Positions 8,996 to 17,738 of a DNA stretch of 64,000 bases are shown piece after piece; within the stretch, counting starts at the first letter, position 1; every line of letters begins with the position of its first letter. The position numbers and the translations under genes are program-made. Source of the stretch: Bordetella ansorpii (GTDB taxonomy: Bacteria; Pseudomonadota; Gammaproteobacteria; Burkholderiales; Burkholderiaceae_B). The notes beneath the pieces are model-generated. The model worked only from the letters and a program-made list of their open reading frames with translations, was not told the DNA's origin and did not search any database. The DNA lies in the NCBI RefSeq assembly GCF_900078705.1, contig NZ_FKIF01000006.1, positions 558,001 through 622,000 of the forward strand, in the 5' to 3' direction.

Positions 8996-10180
8996 TCAGG
9001 TGGTGGCGGGAGAATCAGGGGGAGCGCAATCGTAACCCGTAATGGTCAGGGCAAACCCTGCCATGCTGGGCATCTTGCGCGGCTTGGCCAACAGCCTCAT
9101 CTGGCCCACGTGCAGGTCGCGCAGGATCTGCGCGCCGATGCCGTAGGTGCGCAGGCCGAAGCGGTCGGCGTTCTGGGCAGCGCCGGCGCTGGTGGCGCCA
9201 GGACCCGCCCAGGCCTCGACCTGGCCGAAAAGGTGCTCGGTGGACGATTGGCAATTCATCAGGACCAGCACGCCGGCGGGCGATGCGGCGATGGCGCGCA
9301 GCGCCTGGCCGACCGACCAGCTGTGCGGGCTGGAGCCCGTATCGAGCACGTCGAGCAGCGAGGCCGGCTCGTGCACGCGCACCAGGGTTTCGCGTTCGGG
9401 GTCGATCGTGCCGTGCACCAGCGCGATGTGCGGCGAGCCGGTGGCGTCGTCGCGGTAGGCGATGCCGTGGAACTCGCCCCACGGCGTGCGCATGCGGCGT
9501 TCGCCCACGCGCTGGATGATGGACTCGTGCTCGCTGCGGTATTGGATGAGGTCGGCAATGGTGCCGATCTTCAGGCCATGTTCGCGGGCGAATAGGGCCA
9601 GGTCGGGCAGGCGGGCCATGGTGCCGTCGGGCTTCAGGATCTCGCAGATGACGGCGGCGGGCGTCAGGCCGGCCATGTCGGTGAGATCGCAGCCGGCTTC
9701 GGTGTGGCCGGCGCGCACCAGCACGCCGCCCGGCACCGCGCGCACCGGGAAGATGTGGCCGGGCTGCACCAGGTCGGACGGCTTGGCGTCGCGCGCCACG
9801 GCCACCTGGATGGTGCGGGCGCGGTCGGCGGCCGAGATGCCGGTTTCGACGCCTTCGGCGGCCTCGATGGATTGCGTGAAGTTGGTGCCGTAGCGCGTGC
9901 CGTTGCGGCTGGCCATCAGCGGCAGTTCGAGCTGGCGGCAGCGCTCTTCGGTCAGCGTCAGGCAGACCAGGCCACGGCCATGGGTGACCATGAAGTTGAT
10001 CGCCTCCGGCGTGACGAATTCAGCGGCCATGACCAGGTCGCCTTCGTTCTCGCGGTCTTCTTCGTCGACCAGGATGACGATGCGGCCGGCGCGCAGCTCG
10101 GCGATGATCTCGGGCACCGGGGCGATGTCGAAGGCTTCCGGTTCGACGCCGGACGCGACAGGGGAAATCTGGGCTGACAT
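8996..10180 (-). CDS. ribB: 3,4-dihydroxy-2-butanone 4-phosphate synthase with degenerate GTP cyclohydrolase II-like domain
   Basis: 394 aa. The N-terminal half (about 20-220) is a complete DHBP synthase: [18 protein letters not shown] with the catalytic acidic cluster, [16 protein letters not shown]. The C-terminal half aligns with GTP cyclohydrolase II but lacks its hallmark zinc cysteines: where RibA has an SECLTGD...CDCG stretch this protein reads [19 protein letters not shown]. It is therefore of the RibBX type, not a working bifunctional RibBA, and a separate ribA should exist elsewhere. The ATG at 10180 ([10 protein letters not shown]) starts just before the conserved domain. First gene of the rib-nusB-thiL-pgpA-cinA operon. 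No FMN riboswitch was recognised in the 130 bp upstream. Confidence 0.9.
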   Translation of the reverse strand: MSAQISPVASGVEPEAFDIAPVPEIIAELRAGRIVILVDEEDRENEGDLVMAAEFVTPEAINFMVTHGRGLVCLTLTEERCRQLELPLMASRNGTRYGTNFTQSIEAAEGVETGISAADRARTIQVAVARDAKPSDLVQPGHIFPVRAVPGGVLVRAGHTEAGCDLTDMAGLTPAAVICEILKPDGTMARLPDLALFAREHGLKIGTIADLIQYRSEHESIIQRVGERRMRTPWGEFHGIAYRDDATGSPHIALVHGTIDPERETLVRVHEPASLLDVLDTGSSPHSWSVGQALRAIAASPAGVLVLMNCQSSTEHLFGQVEAWAGPGATSAGAAQNADRFGLRTYGIGAQILRDLHVGQMRLLAKPRKMPSMAGFALTITGYDCAPPDSPATT

Positions 10181-10310
10181 TGGGGAAGGCAGCAGACTGC
10201 TGCAGGCGGGAAAAGTAGGGATTTTACCCCCCCTGGCGCGGCAATGCCGGCGTACACTTCGCGCTGACCCCGCCCCCAATATTTTCGTCGAACACAGGAC
10301 CTCACGCCCC

Positions 10311-11135
10311 ATGCCCGCCAGCAAGACGGCCAGCCCCCCGGCGCCCGCCAATGATGGCCGCCGCAGCATCCAGTCGGTCGAGGTCGGCTTTCCGCTGCTG
10401 GCCGCGCTGGTGGACGCCGCGCGCCCGCTGACGCTGCGCGACCTGGCCACCGCGGCCGGCATGACCTCGGCCAAGGCCCACCCCTATCTGGTCAGCTTCA
10501 CGCGGGTCGGCCTGGTGCAGCAGGATGCGGCCACCGGCCAGTACGAGCTGGGTCCCTTCGCGCTGCAGATGGGACTGGTCAGCCTGCAACGGCTGGATCC
10601 GGTGCGCGTGGCGCTGCCCGAACTGGCGCTGCTGCAGGCCGAGATCGGCCATACGCTGGGCGTGGCCGTGCTGGGCTCGCATGGTCCCACCATGATCCAC
10701 ATCGCCGAAGCCAGTTATCCGGTGCACGTGAACATGCGCAAGGGCACGGTGATGTCCATGCTGCACACGGCCACGGGACTGGTGTTCGCGGCCTGGCTGC
10801 CGCCCAAGGTGGCCGAGCACTACATCGCCCGCGAAGAGGGCGACGCCGCCGTCATCGCCACACTGGCAGGCGCCCGCAAGACGGGGCCGGTCGAGCACCT
10901 GGACACCTTGCTGGCCGACGTGCGCGTGCACGGCATGGCACGCGCCCTGGGCAATCCGCTGCCCGGCGTGGACGCACTGTCGGTGCCGGTGTTCGACCAC
11001 ACCGGCGCCATCGTGCTGGCCCTGACCGCGCTGGGTCCCAACGGCCTGTTCGACACGGCCTGGAACGGCGCGATCGCCAGGCCGCTGCAGGCCTGCGCGC
11101 AAGAGATATCCCGCAAGCTGGGCTATCGCAGCTGA
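10311..11135 (+). CDS. IclR-family transcriptional regulator
   Basis: 274 aa. N-terminal winged helix-turn-helix (about 18-75: [17 protein letters not shown], then [21 protein letters not shown] as the recognition helix) and a C-terminal GAF-like effector domain (about 90-270). IclR proteins usually control carbon-source or aromatic-compound catabolic genes. No catabolic target is adjacent: it is divergent from ribB across 130 bp and a CYTH-CHAD gene follows. The ATG at 10311 gives a normal-length protein; the longer upstream frame only reads antisense to ribB. Confidence 0.88.
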   Translation: MPASKTASPPAPANDGRRSIQSVEVGFPLLAALVDAARPLTLRDLATAAGMTSAKAHPYLVSFTRVGLVQQDAATGQYELGPFALQMGLVSLQRLDPVRVALPELALLQAEIGHTLGVAVLGSHGPTMIHIAEASYPVHVNMRKGTVMSMLHTATGLVFAAWLPPKVAEHYIAREEGDAAVIATLAGARKTGPVEHLDTLLADVRVHGMARALGNPLPGVDALSVPVFDHTGAIVLALTALGPNGLFDTAWNGAIARPLQACAQEISRKLGYRS

Positions 11136-11153
11136 CGTATCGCCGCTGACATA

Positions 11154-11178
11154 TCGCTGCTGAAACAGCGCGTATTTT
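11154..11178 (+). terminator. Weak candidate terminator after the IclR gene
   Basis: Short hairpin with 5-bp stem CGCTG (11155-11159) and CAGCG (11166-11170), a 6-nt loop, then CGTATTTTT. It lies 20 bp after the stop codon. The stem is short, so confidence is limited. Confidence 0.35.
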
Positions 11179-11342
11179 TCACGAGCCTGCGTCTTTCGCT
11201 GGCTTAAAATCTTTTTTGCGGTGCAGCATGCCTGCCATGCCACGCTTCTCCGCCTTTTTGATGACCGAAAAATGACTCGTCATCAAAATCCGCCCTCTTT
11301 TCTATAAGATGGCCGTCTTTAAGCTCTCGCCGTACAAGGGTC

Positions 11343-13085
11343 ATGTCAGAACAAGAGTTGAAGTTGCACGTTCCGCCAACCGCCGGCGCCGCCATCCAAC
11401 AGGAACTGCGCAAGCGCTCCGCCGCGCGGGTGCGGCTGCACGCCCTGTATTTCGACACCCCCGAACGTGAACTGGCTCGCGCCCGCATCGCCCTGCGGCT
11501 GCGCCGCGAAGGCAGCGACTGGATCCAGACCCTGAAGATGCCCGGCGCGGACGCCATCACGCGCATGGAACTGAACCACCCGCGTCCCGGCCCCGTGCTC
11601 GACCTGTCGGTCTATGCCGGCACGCCCGTCGAAGCCGCGCTGGCCGGCCTGCGCGGCGAGCTTGGCCTGCGCTACGAAACCGACGTGCAGCGCGTGCTGT
11701 GCAAGGTGCGCAGCCGCTTCGGCTCCGTCGAGATCGCCTACGACACCGGCATCATCCGTGCCGGCGACCTGGAACTGCCGATCTCCGAAGTCGAATTCGA
11801 ACTGCTGTCCGGCCGCACCGCCGCGATCTTCGCGGTGGCGCGCACCTGGCAGCAACGCCACGGCCTGATCCTGGACACGCGCAGCAAGTCGCATCGGGGC
11901 GATGCGCTGGCCGCGCTGGCCGTGCGCCTGGCCGACAAGCCGGAAGACGGCACGCAAGCCACCGCCGACGCACGCCGCAAGCTGATCGCCGGTTTCTGGG
12001 GCACGCGCGGCGCCAACAGCATCAAGCTGACCGAAGACATGGATGCGCCCAAGGCCTTGGGCGCCATCGCCGCCGAATGCCTGGAACAGGTCATCCACAA
12101 TGCCGCGATGCTGGCCGAAGTGGACACCGCCGGCGTGTACAAGGCCGGCCATTCCGAGCACGTGCACCAGTTGCGCGTGGGCGTGCGCCGCCTGCGCTCC
12201 GCCTGGCGCCTGTTCGACGGCTGGACCGCCCCCATCCCCGAAGCGCTGCTGGACGGCGTGCGCATCCACTTCGCGGCCTTCGGCGCCAACCGCGACCAGG
12301 ACGTCCTGGACGAAACCGTCGCCCCGATGCTGCAGCGCGCCGGCATGCCGGTGATTCCGCACAAGCCCGCCGCGCCCGACGAAGACTCGTCCACCATCGC
12401 CTCCGGCCGCGCCTTCCAGGGCTGGCTGCTGGACATGCTGGAATGGAGTCTCGACGTTCGTCCCGCCCCCCTGCCCGCCGTGCCGGCCACGCCGCTGGTG
12501 CAGTCCGCGCTGGCCACCACGGCGGTTCCCGCAGGCAGTACGACGGCCGCGCCTGCCGCCGCATCGGCTGAAGACAATGCCGCCGCGCAGGCGGCCCCGG
12601 CTGACGGCGCCACCGCGGCGCCGGCCGATGAGCCCTCCGCGCCCATCATCCCCACCATCATTCCGCTGCGCCAGCCCGAGCCGCCGGAAGCCCCCCCGCC
12701 GCTGCACGACCTGCTGGCCAGCCGCCTGCACCGCTGGCACAAGAAGGTGGTGGCCGAAGGCAAGCGCTTCACCACGCTGGAAATCGAAGCCCGCCACGAT
12801 CTGCGCAAGCGTGCCAAGCGCCTGCGCTACGGCCTGTCGTTCGCCGAATCGCTGCTGCCCGCCGCACGCCTGCAGGGCTATCGCAAGCAGTTGGCGCTGG
12901 TGCAGGAGCTGCTCGGTGAGTTCAACGATCTGGCCGTCGCGCGCGAGCACTACGAAAACTGTGTGAGCGAGCACCCGCAGGCCTGGTTCGCATTGGGCTG
13001 GATCGGCGCACGCCTGGACGCGATCTCCGTCGAGGCGCAACGCGCGTTCGACCAGTTGGCGCAGGCCAAGGCATTCTGGAAGTGA
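11343..13085 (+). CDS. CYTH and CHAD domain-containing protein
   Basis: 580 aa. The N-terminal CYTH domain (about 1-200) carries the E-x-E-x-K motif (EQELKL, 3-8) and the strand pattern of inorganic triphosphatases such as E. coli YgiF, which hydrolyse tripolyphosphate. The CHAD domain (about 225-575) is helical with conserved histidines (SEHVHQLRVGVRRLRS, RHDLRKRAKRLRYGL) and is thought to bind polyphosphate. A low-complexity Ala/Pro-rich insert of about 85 residues (roughly 375-460) interrupts CHAD. A palindrome and a terminator follow the stop. Triphosphatase activity is family knowledge only. Confidence 0.88.
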   Translation: MSEQELKLHVPPTAGAAIQQELRKRSAARVRLHALYFDTPERELARARIALRLRREGSDWIQTLKMPGADAITRMELNHPRPGPVLDLSVYAGTPVEAALAGLRGELGLRYETDVQRVLCKVRSRFGSVEIAYDTGIIRAGDLELPISEVEFELLSGRTAAIFAVARTWQQRHGLILDTRSKSHRGDALAALAVRLADKPEDGTQATADARRKLIAGFWGTRGANSIKLTEDMDAPKALGAIAAECLEQVIHNAAMLAEVDTAGVYKAGHSEHVHQLRVGVRRLRSAWRLFDGWTAPIPEALLDGVRIHFAAFGANRDQDVLDETVAPMLQRAGMPVIPHKPAAPDEDSSTIASGRAFQGWLLDMLEWSLDVRPAPLPAVPATPLVQSALATTAVPAGSTTAAPAAASAEDNAAAQAAPADGATAAPADEPSAPIIPTIIPLRQPEPPEAPPPLHDLLASRLHRWHKKVVAEGKRFTTLEIEARHDLRKRAKRLRYGLSFAESLLPAARLQGYRKQLALVQELLGEFNDLAVAREHYENCVSEHPQAWFALGWIGARLDAISVEAQRAFDQLAQAKAFWK

Positions 13086-13091
13086 CGCCAG

Positions 13092-13111
13092 GCGGCGCAC
13101 CGGTGCGCCGC
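13092..13111. repeat. 20-bp perfect palindrome
   Basis: GCGGCGCACCGGTGCGCCGC reads the same on both strands and lies 6 bp after the CYTH-CHAD stop. It has no T-tract, so it may be an RNA 3'-end stabiliser or a protein site rather than a terminator. Confidence 0.5.
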
Positions 13112-13131
13112 TGAAGCTCCACGGTGGAATT

Positions 13132-13163
13132 GACAAAGGCGCCAGTGACGGCGCCTTTTGTCT
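13132..13163 (+). terminator. Rho-independent terminator of the CYTH-CHAD gene
   Basis: Strong hairpin: GACAAAGGCGCC (from 13132) pairs with GGCGCCTTTTGTC (to 13162) around a short loop, ending in TTTTGTCTTGTT. It lies between convergent genes, and the opposite strand also gives a stem followed by TTTGTC, so it may work in both directions. Confidence 0.75.
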
Positions 13164-13260
13164 TGTTGCGTTGCCGGGTCGGGCATCACCCTTGCCGGAC
13201 ACGGCACGCGGCGAATCCCGGCACGCCCCTCTGGCAGGGGGGCGTCCAGGGACGGCGGCA

Positions 13261-14553
13261 TCAATCCGCCAGCAGGGCGCCCGCGAATTCCGAGGCGACG
13301 AACGGCTGCAGGTCTTCCATGCCTTCGCCCACGCCGATCCAGTAGACCGGGATCGGGCGCACGCCCTGGCTGCCCGCGGCCACGGCGGCCAGCGTGCCGC
13401 CCTTGGCGGTGCCGTCCAGCTTGGTCACGACCAGGCCGGTAAGGTTGATGGCGGCGTCGAAGGCCCGGATCTGCGCCAGGGCGTTCTGCCCGGTATTGCC
13501 ATCGACCACCAGCAGCACTTCGTGCGGCGCGGTGGCGTCGGCCTTGCCGATGACGCGGCGGATCTTCTTCAGCTCTTCCATCAGGTGCAACTGGGTCGGC
13601 AGGCGGCCCGCGGTGTCGATCATGACCACGCCCACGCCGCGCGCGCGGCCGGCATTGACCGCGTCGAACGACACGGCGGCGGGATCGCCGCCATCCTGCG
13701 CGATGACCTGCACGTTGTTGCGGCTGCCCCACTCCACCAGTTGCTCGCGGGCGGCGGCGCGGAAGGTGTCGCCGGCCGCCAGCAGCACGCTGGCGCCCTG
13801 GCGCTGGAAGGTGTGCGCCAGCTTGCCGATGGAGGTGGTCTTGCCGGCGCCGTTGACGCCCGCGATCATCACCACCAGGGGCTTGGCCTTGTCGACGTCG
13901 AAGTTGCGTTCCAGCGGGCGCAGGTGATCGGTCAGCAGCTCGCGCAGCGCGGCCTTGACCTGGGCCGGGTCTTCGATGCGCTGCTTCTTCACGCGCGCAC
14001 GCAGCGCGGTGATCAGGGTCTCGGTGGCCTCGATGCCGGCGTCGGCCATGATGAGGGCCGACTCCAGCTCATCGAACAGGTTCTCGTCGACCTTGACCCC
14101 GACGAACAGCCCGCCCAGGCTCTGGCCGGTACGCGACAGGCCCTGCTTCAGGCGGCTGAGCCATGAGGCCTTGCGCACCGGAGGTTCGTTGGCGGGGGCA
14201 GGCGGCGGCGCGGCGGGAACGATGGCCGAAGGCGGGGCAACCGGCGCGGGCGGCACGGCCTGCGGCAGCGCGGTGGCCGGAGCCGCCGTCACGGGCGCGG
14301 CTGCGGCAGGCATGGGAGCCTGCGCGGGCACCGGCGCAACGGCGGGCGCATTCGTCTCGGCGGGCTCGGCAGGCGGGACGGCCACGGGCGCCACGGGCGC
14401 CTCGGAACGCGCGGCGGGCTCGACGGACGCGGGCGCCGGGGCCGGCGCGGGATCGGCCACGGGCGGCGCGGCGCGCTCGTCGAGCGGCGCGGGGGCCTGC
14501 GGCCGCTGCGGCTCGGGCGTCGCGGGGGGCTTTTTCTTGAAGAAGCTGAACAT
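13261..14553 (-). CDS. ftsY: Signal recognition particle receptor FtsY
   Basis: 430 aa. FtsY docks SRP-ribosome complexes at the membrane for co-translational insertion. The NG GTPase domain fills the C-terminal 300 residues: Walker A/G1 [31 protein letters not shown]3 [10 protein letters not shown]4 [10 protein letters not shown]. The N-terminal about 115 residues are Ala/Pro-rich and low-complexity, replacing the acidic A domain seen in E. coli. The ATG at 14553 (MFSFFKKKP) gives the typical hydrophobic-basic start. A start 8 codons upstream would run into the divergent rsmD start, 22 bp away. Confidence 0.96.
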   Translation of the reverse strand: MFSFFKKKPPATPEPQRPQAPAPLDERAAPPVADPAPAPAPASVEPAARSEAPVAPVAVPPAEPAETNAPAVAPVPAQAPMPAAAAPVTAAPATALPQAVPPAPVAPPSAIVPAAPPPAPANEPPVRKASWLSRLKQGLSRTGQSLGGLFVGVKVDENLFDELESALIMADAGIEATETLITALRARVKKQRIEDPAQVKAALRELLTDHLRPLERNFDVDKAKPLVVMIAGVNGAGKTTSIGKLAHTFQRQGASVLLAAGDTFRAAAREQLVEWGSRNNVQVIAQDGGDPAAVSFDAVNAGRARGVGVVMIDTAGRLPTQLHLMEELKKIRRVIGKADATAPHEVLLVVDGNTGQNALAQIRAFDAAINLTGLVVTKLDGTAKGGTLAAVAAGSQGVRPIPVYWIGVGEGMEDLQPFVASEFAGALLAD

Positions 14554-14575
14554 GGGCGGAAGTATATTCGCATCC

Positions 14576-15202
14576 ATGGGTACCTCTTCCATCCGTATCG
14601 TCGCCGGCCAGTACCGGCGCACCCCGATTGCAGTGCCCGATGTGCCGGGCCTGCGTCCCACGCCCGACCGGGTGCGGGAAACCCTGTTCAACTGGCTGAC
14701 CCATCTGTGGGGCGGCGAATTCAGCGACAAGCGCGTGCTGGACCTGTTCGCGGGCAGCGGCGCGCTGGGCTTCGAATCCGCGTCGCGCGGCGTGGCGCTG
14801 GTGCAGATGGTCGAACGCGACCGCGGCGCCGTGTCCGCGCTACGGACGCTGCGCGACAAGCTGCGCGCCGATACCGTGCGCATCCATGCGGGCGATTCGA
14901 TGGAGGCGCTGCAGCGCATGGACGCCTCGCGCTTCGACCTGATCCTGCTCGATCCGCCCTTCAACCAGGGCTGGCTGCCGCGCCTGTGGCCGCTTCTGCC
15001 CGCCATCCTGGCCGAGGACGGCCTAGTCTACGTCGAGTCCGAAGGCGCCTGCGAGCCCCCCGAAGGTTTTGAACGGTTGCGCGACGGCAAGGCCGGCGCC
15101 GTTCACTACCATCTGCTGCAGTTTGCTGCGTTGCGGAAAACGATCAATAATCCGGGTTCGGAGGATGGTGCAAGCCACAAACAACATACGGAGCCCGCAT
15201 GA
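14576..15202 (+). CDS. rsmD: 16S rRNA (guanine966-N2)-methyltransferase RsmD
   Basis: 208 aa SAM-dependent methyltransferase that modifies G966 of 16S rRNA in the small subunit. Motif [15 protein letters not shown] (about 54-67) and the base-amine methylation motif DPPF (about 126-129, in [10 protein letters not shown]) are intact; [16 protein letters not shown] near 27-42 is characteristic. The ATG at 14576 matches the family N-terminus ([13 protein letters not shown]). Its last four bases overlap coaD (ATGA), a conserved rsmD-coaD pairing; divergent from ftsY. Confidence 0.95.
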   Translation: MGTSSIRIVAGQYRRTPIAVPDVPGLRPTPDRVRETLFNWLTHLWGGEFSDKRVLDLFAGSGALGFESASRGVALVQMVERDRGAVSALRTLRDKLRADTVRIHAGDSMEALQRMDASRFDLILLDPPFNQGWLPRLWPLLPAILAEDGLVYVESEGACEPPEGFERLRDGKAGAVHYHLLQFAALRKTINNPGSEDGASHKQHTEPA

Positions 15203-15705
15203 TCACAGCTGTCTACCCCGGCACATTCGACCCGCTGACGCGCGGCCATGAAGACCTGGTGCGCCGAGCAGCCTCGCTTTTCGACAAACTCGTGGTCGGC
15301 ATCGCGCACAGCCGCAACAAGAAGCCGTTCTTCACCATCGAGGAACGCGTGGAGATCGCCCGCGAGGTGCTGGGCCACTATCCCAACGTGGAGGTACTCA
15401 GCTTCGGCGGCCTGTTGAAAGACTTCGTGCGCGAACAGAACGCCACGGTCATCGTGCGCGGCCTGCGCGCGGTATCCGACTTCGAATACGAATTCCAGAT
15501 GGCCGGCATGAACCGCCACCTGCTGCCCGACGTCGAGACGCTGTTCATGACGCCGTCGGACCAGTACCAGTTCATCTCGGGCACCATCGTGCGCGAGATC
15601 GCCCAGCTGGGCGGCGACGTCAGCAAGTTCGTGTTCCCGTCGGTCGAGCGCTGGCTGCAGGAAAAGGCCCGCGAGCGCCGCGAGCAATCCTGGCCGGGCG
15701 ACTGA
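15199..15705 (+). CDS. coaD: Phosphopantetheine adenylyltransferase
   Basis: 168 aa. It transfers AMP to 4'-phosphopantetheine, the penultimate step of coenzyme A synthesis. The nucleotidyltransferase T/HxGH motif is present in [17 protein letters not shown] (4-20), with [19 protein letters not shown] near 90-108 and the C-terminal [15 protein letters not shown]. Length is normal. It overlaps the end of rsmD by 4 bp. Confidence 0.97.
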   Translation: MITAVYPGTFDPLTRGHEDLVRRAASLFDKLVVGIAHSRNKKPFFTIEERVEIAREVLGHYPNVEVLSFGGLLKDFVREQNATVIVRGLRAVSDFEYEFQMAGMNRHLLPDVETLFMTPSDQYQFISGTIVREIAQLGGDVSKFVFPSVERWLQEKARERREQSWPGD

Positions 15706-16053
<348 letters not shown>

Positions 16054-16111
16054 CCGCCAAGCCATCGTGCGCATGTGCGCGGGCAGCCGGGCCCCGCGCG
16101 AGATCCTACCG

Positions 16112-17347
16112 ATGAGTCCGGACGGCAACGCCTATCGCGACGCCTCGGCGCCCCCCGCCGCCGCCGGCAGCACACCCCGCACCCGCGACATCTCCCTGTC
16201 CGCCATCGTGGCGGGCCTGGTCGCCGTGCTGGTCAGTTTCGGCGGCACCGCCGTGCTGATGGTGCAGGCGGGCCACGCGGGCGGCCTGGACGCGGCCCAG
16301 ATCGGTTCCTGGCTGGGATCGATCTGCCTGGCGCTGGGCCTGGGCGGCGCCGTCATCAGCGTGCGCAGCCGCGTGCCCGTGGTCATGGCCTGGTCCACGC
16401 CCGGCGCGGCCTTGCTGATCACCAGCCTGGTCGGCGTGCCGTTCGACCAGGCCATCGGCGCCTTCGTGCTGGCGGCGGCGCTGACGCTGCTGTGCGGCGT
16501 GTTCGGCTGGATCGATCCCATCGTCCGGCGCATTCCCCCCGAAATCGCGGGCGCCATGCTGGCCGGCGTGCTGCTGAACTTCGGCATGGGCATCTTCCGC
16601 GGCATCGGCGCGCAGCCCGCGCTGGTGCTGGCCATGTGCGCGGCCTATCTGCTGGGCAAGCGCTGGATGCCGCGCTACGCCGTGCTGGCGGTGCTGGCCG
16701 TGGGCCTGGTCGTGGCGGCCGCCACGGGCCTGGTGCACCTGGAGGGCGTGGCCTGGAGCCTGACCGAATTCGTGTGGACCACCCCGGCGTTCACGCTGCA
16801 GGCGGCCATCAGCCTGGGCGTGCCGCTGTTCGTGGTGGCGATGGCTTCGCAGAATCTTCCCGGCCTGGCGATCCTGCAAGCCGCGGGCTACCGGCCGCCC
16901 GCATCGCGGCTGGTGGCAGCCACCGGGTTGATGGGACTGCTGTCGGCGCCGTTCGGCGCGCACAGCGTCACGCTGGGCGCCATCATCGCCGCCATCTGCG
17001 CGGGGCCGGAAGCGCACGCCGATCCGGCCAGGCGCTATGTGGCCGCCGCCACCTATGGTGTGTCGTACGCGCTGCTGAGCATCGTCGCGGGCGCCGTGGC
17101 GGTGTTCTTCCAGGCCTTGCCGCCCGCCCTGATTGCGGCCCTGGCGGGGCTGGCGCTGCTGGGGCCCATCATGGGCGGCATGGCCTCGGCCATGGCCAAT
17201 CCGCAGCGCCGCGAAGCTGCGCTGGTGACGCTGCTGGCCACCGCGTCGGGCGCCAGCTTCTGGGGCATCGGATCGGCGTTCTGGGGCCTGGCCGCAGGCC
17301 TGGCCACCCATGCGGCGCTGGAATTCCGGCGCGCCCGATCCGCCTGA
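16112..17347 (+). CDS. benE: BenE-family benzoate/H+ symporter-like transporter
   Basis: 411 aa, about 12 hydrophobic segments starting near residue 30. Family hallmarks are SVRSRVPVVMAWSTPGAALL near 75-95 and ASQNLPGLAILQAAGYRPP near 253-271, as in benzoate membrane transport proteins (NCS2-like fold). The substrate is probably an aromatic acid, which fits the catabolic genes elsewhere in the window, but no benzoate-degradation gene is adjacent. The ATG at 16112 was preferred over two upstream ATGs because it leaves a short polar leader before the first membrane helix; the ribosome-binding site is weak for every option. Confidence 0.85.
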   Translation: MSPDGNAYRDASAPPAAAGSTPRTRDISLSAIVAGLVAVLVSFGGTAVLMVQAGHAGGLDAAQIGSWLGSICLALGLGGAVISVRSRVPVVMAWSTPGAALLITSLVGVPFDQAIGAFVLAAALTLLCGVFGWIDPIVRRIPPEIAGAMLAGVLLNFGMGIFRGIGAQPALVLAMCAAYLLGKRWMPRYAVLAVLAVGLVVAAATGLVHLEGVAWSLTEFVWTTPAFTLQAAISLGVPLFVVAMASQNLPGLAILQAAGYRPPASRLVAATGLMGLLSAPFGAHSVTLGAIIAAICAGPEAHADPARRYVAAATYGVSYALLSIVAGAVAVFFQALPPALIAALAGLALLGPIMGGMASAMANPQRREAALVTLLATASGASFWGIGSAFWGLAAGLATHAALEFRRARSA

Positions 17348-17354
17348 ACGCGCG

Positions 17355-17738
17355 TCAGCCCCAGCACACCTCGGCCACGTCCGGATGGACTTTCATCACG
17401 CGGCAAGGAAAGCCGACCACGTTGGAAATCCAGGCGGCGGCCAGTTCGCCTTCGTCGATGACGTCGATTTCCTGCCCGCGCAGCGGAATCTGGTAGCGCA
17501 CGCTGTCGTCGTCCTCGATCACGTCCAGCGGAATGTCCAGCCGCAGCATGCCGGGCGCCTTCAGCACCAGATAGCCCAGGCGCAGTTCCACCGATACGTC
17601 GGCCAGGCGCGGGCACAGCTCGCGGCTCATCCATTGCCCGGCGTCGTTGACCACCAGCCAGCGCCGGTCGTAGGCCGCCGCGTCGGACTGGGTGGTGTGG
17701 CCGCACTCGGCCACGGGCTGGAAAGTCACGTCGCTCAT
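17355..17738 (-). CDS. Stand-alone MOSC N-terminal beta-barrel domain protein
   Basis: 127 aa. The sequence matches the MOSC N-terminal beta-barrel (RWLVVNDAGQWMSRELCPRL, then LRLDIPLDVIEDDDSVRYQI and a terminal WISNVVGFPCRVMKV), but there is no following MOSC molybdenum-cofactor sulfurase/carrier domain: the protein stops seven bases from benE. The function is unknown. It starts 4 bp inside the end of the AsmA-like gene and is probably translated from the same message. It may be a naturally short protein or a truncated two-domain one. Confidence 0.7.
   Translation of the reverse strand: MSDVTFQPVAECGHTTQSDAAAYDRRWLVVNDAGQWMSRELCPRLADVSVELRLGYLVLKAPGMLRLDIPLDVIEDDDSVRYQIPLRGQEIDVIDEGELAAAWISNVVGFPCRVMKVHPDVAEVCWG

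Noticed and set aside
10181-10310. FMN riboswitch upstream of ribB
   Set aside because: The 130-bp gap shows no conserved FMN-element helices and is also the IclR promoter region.
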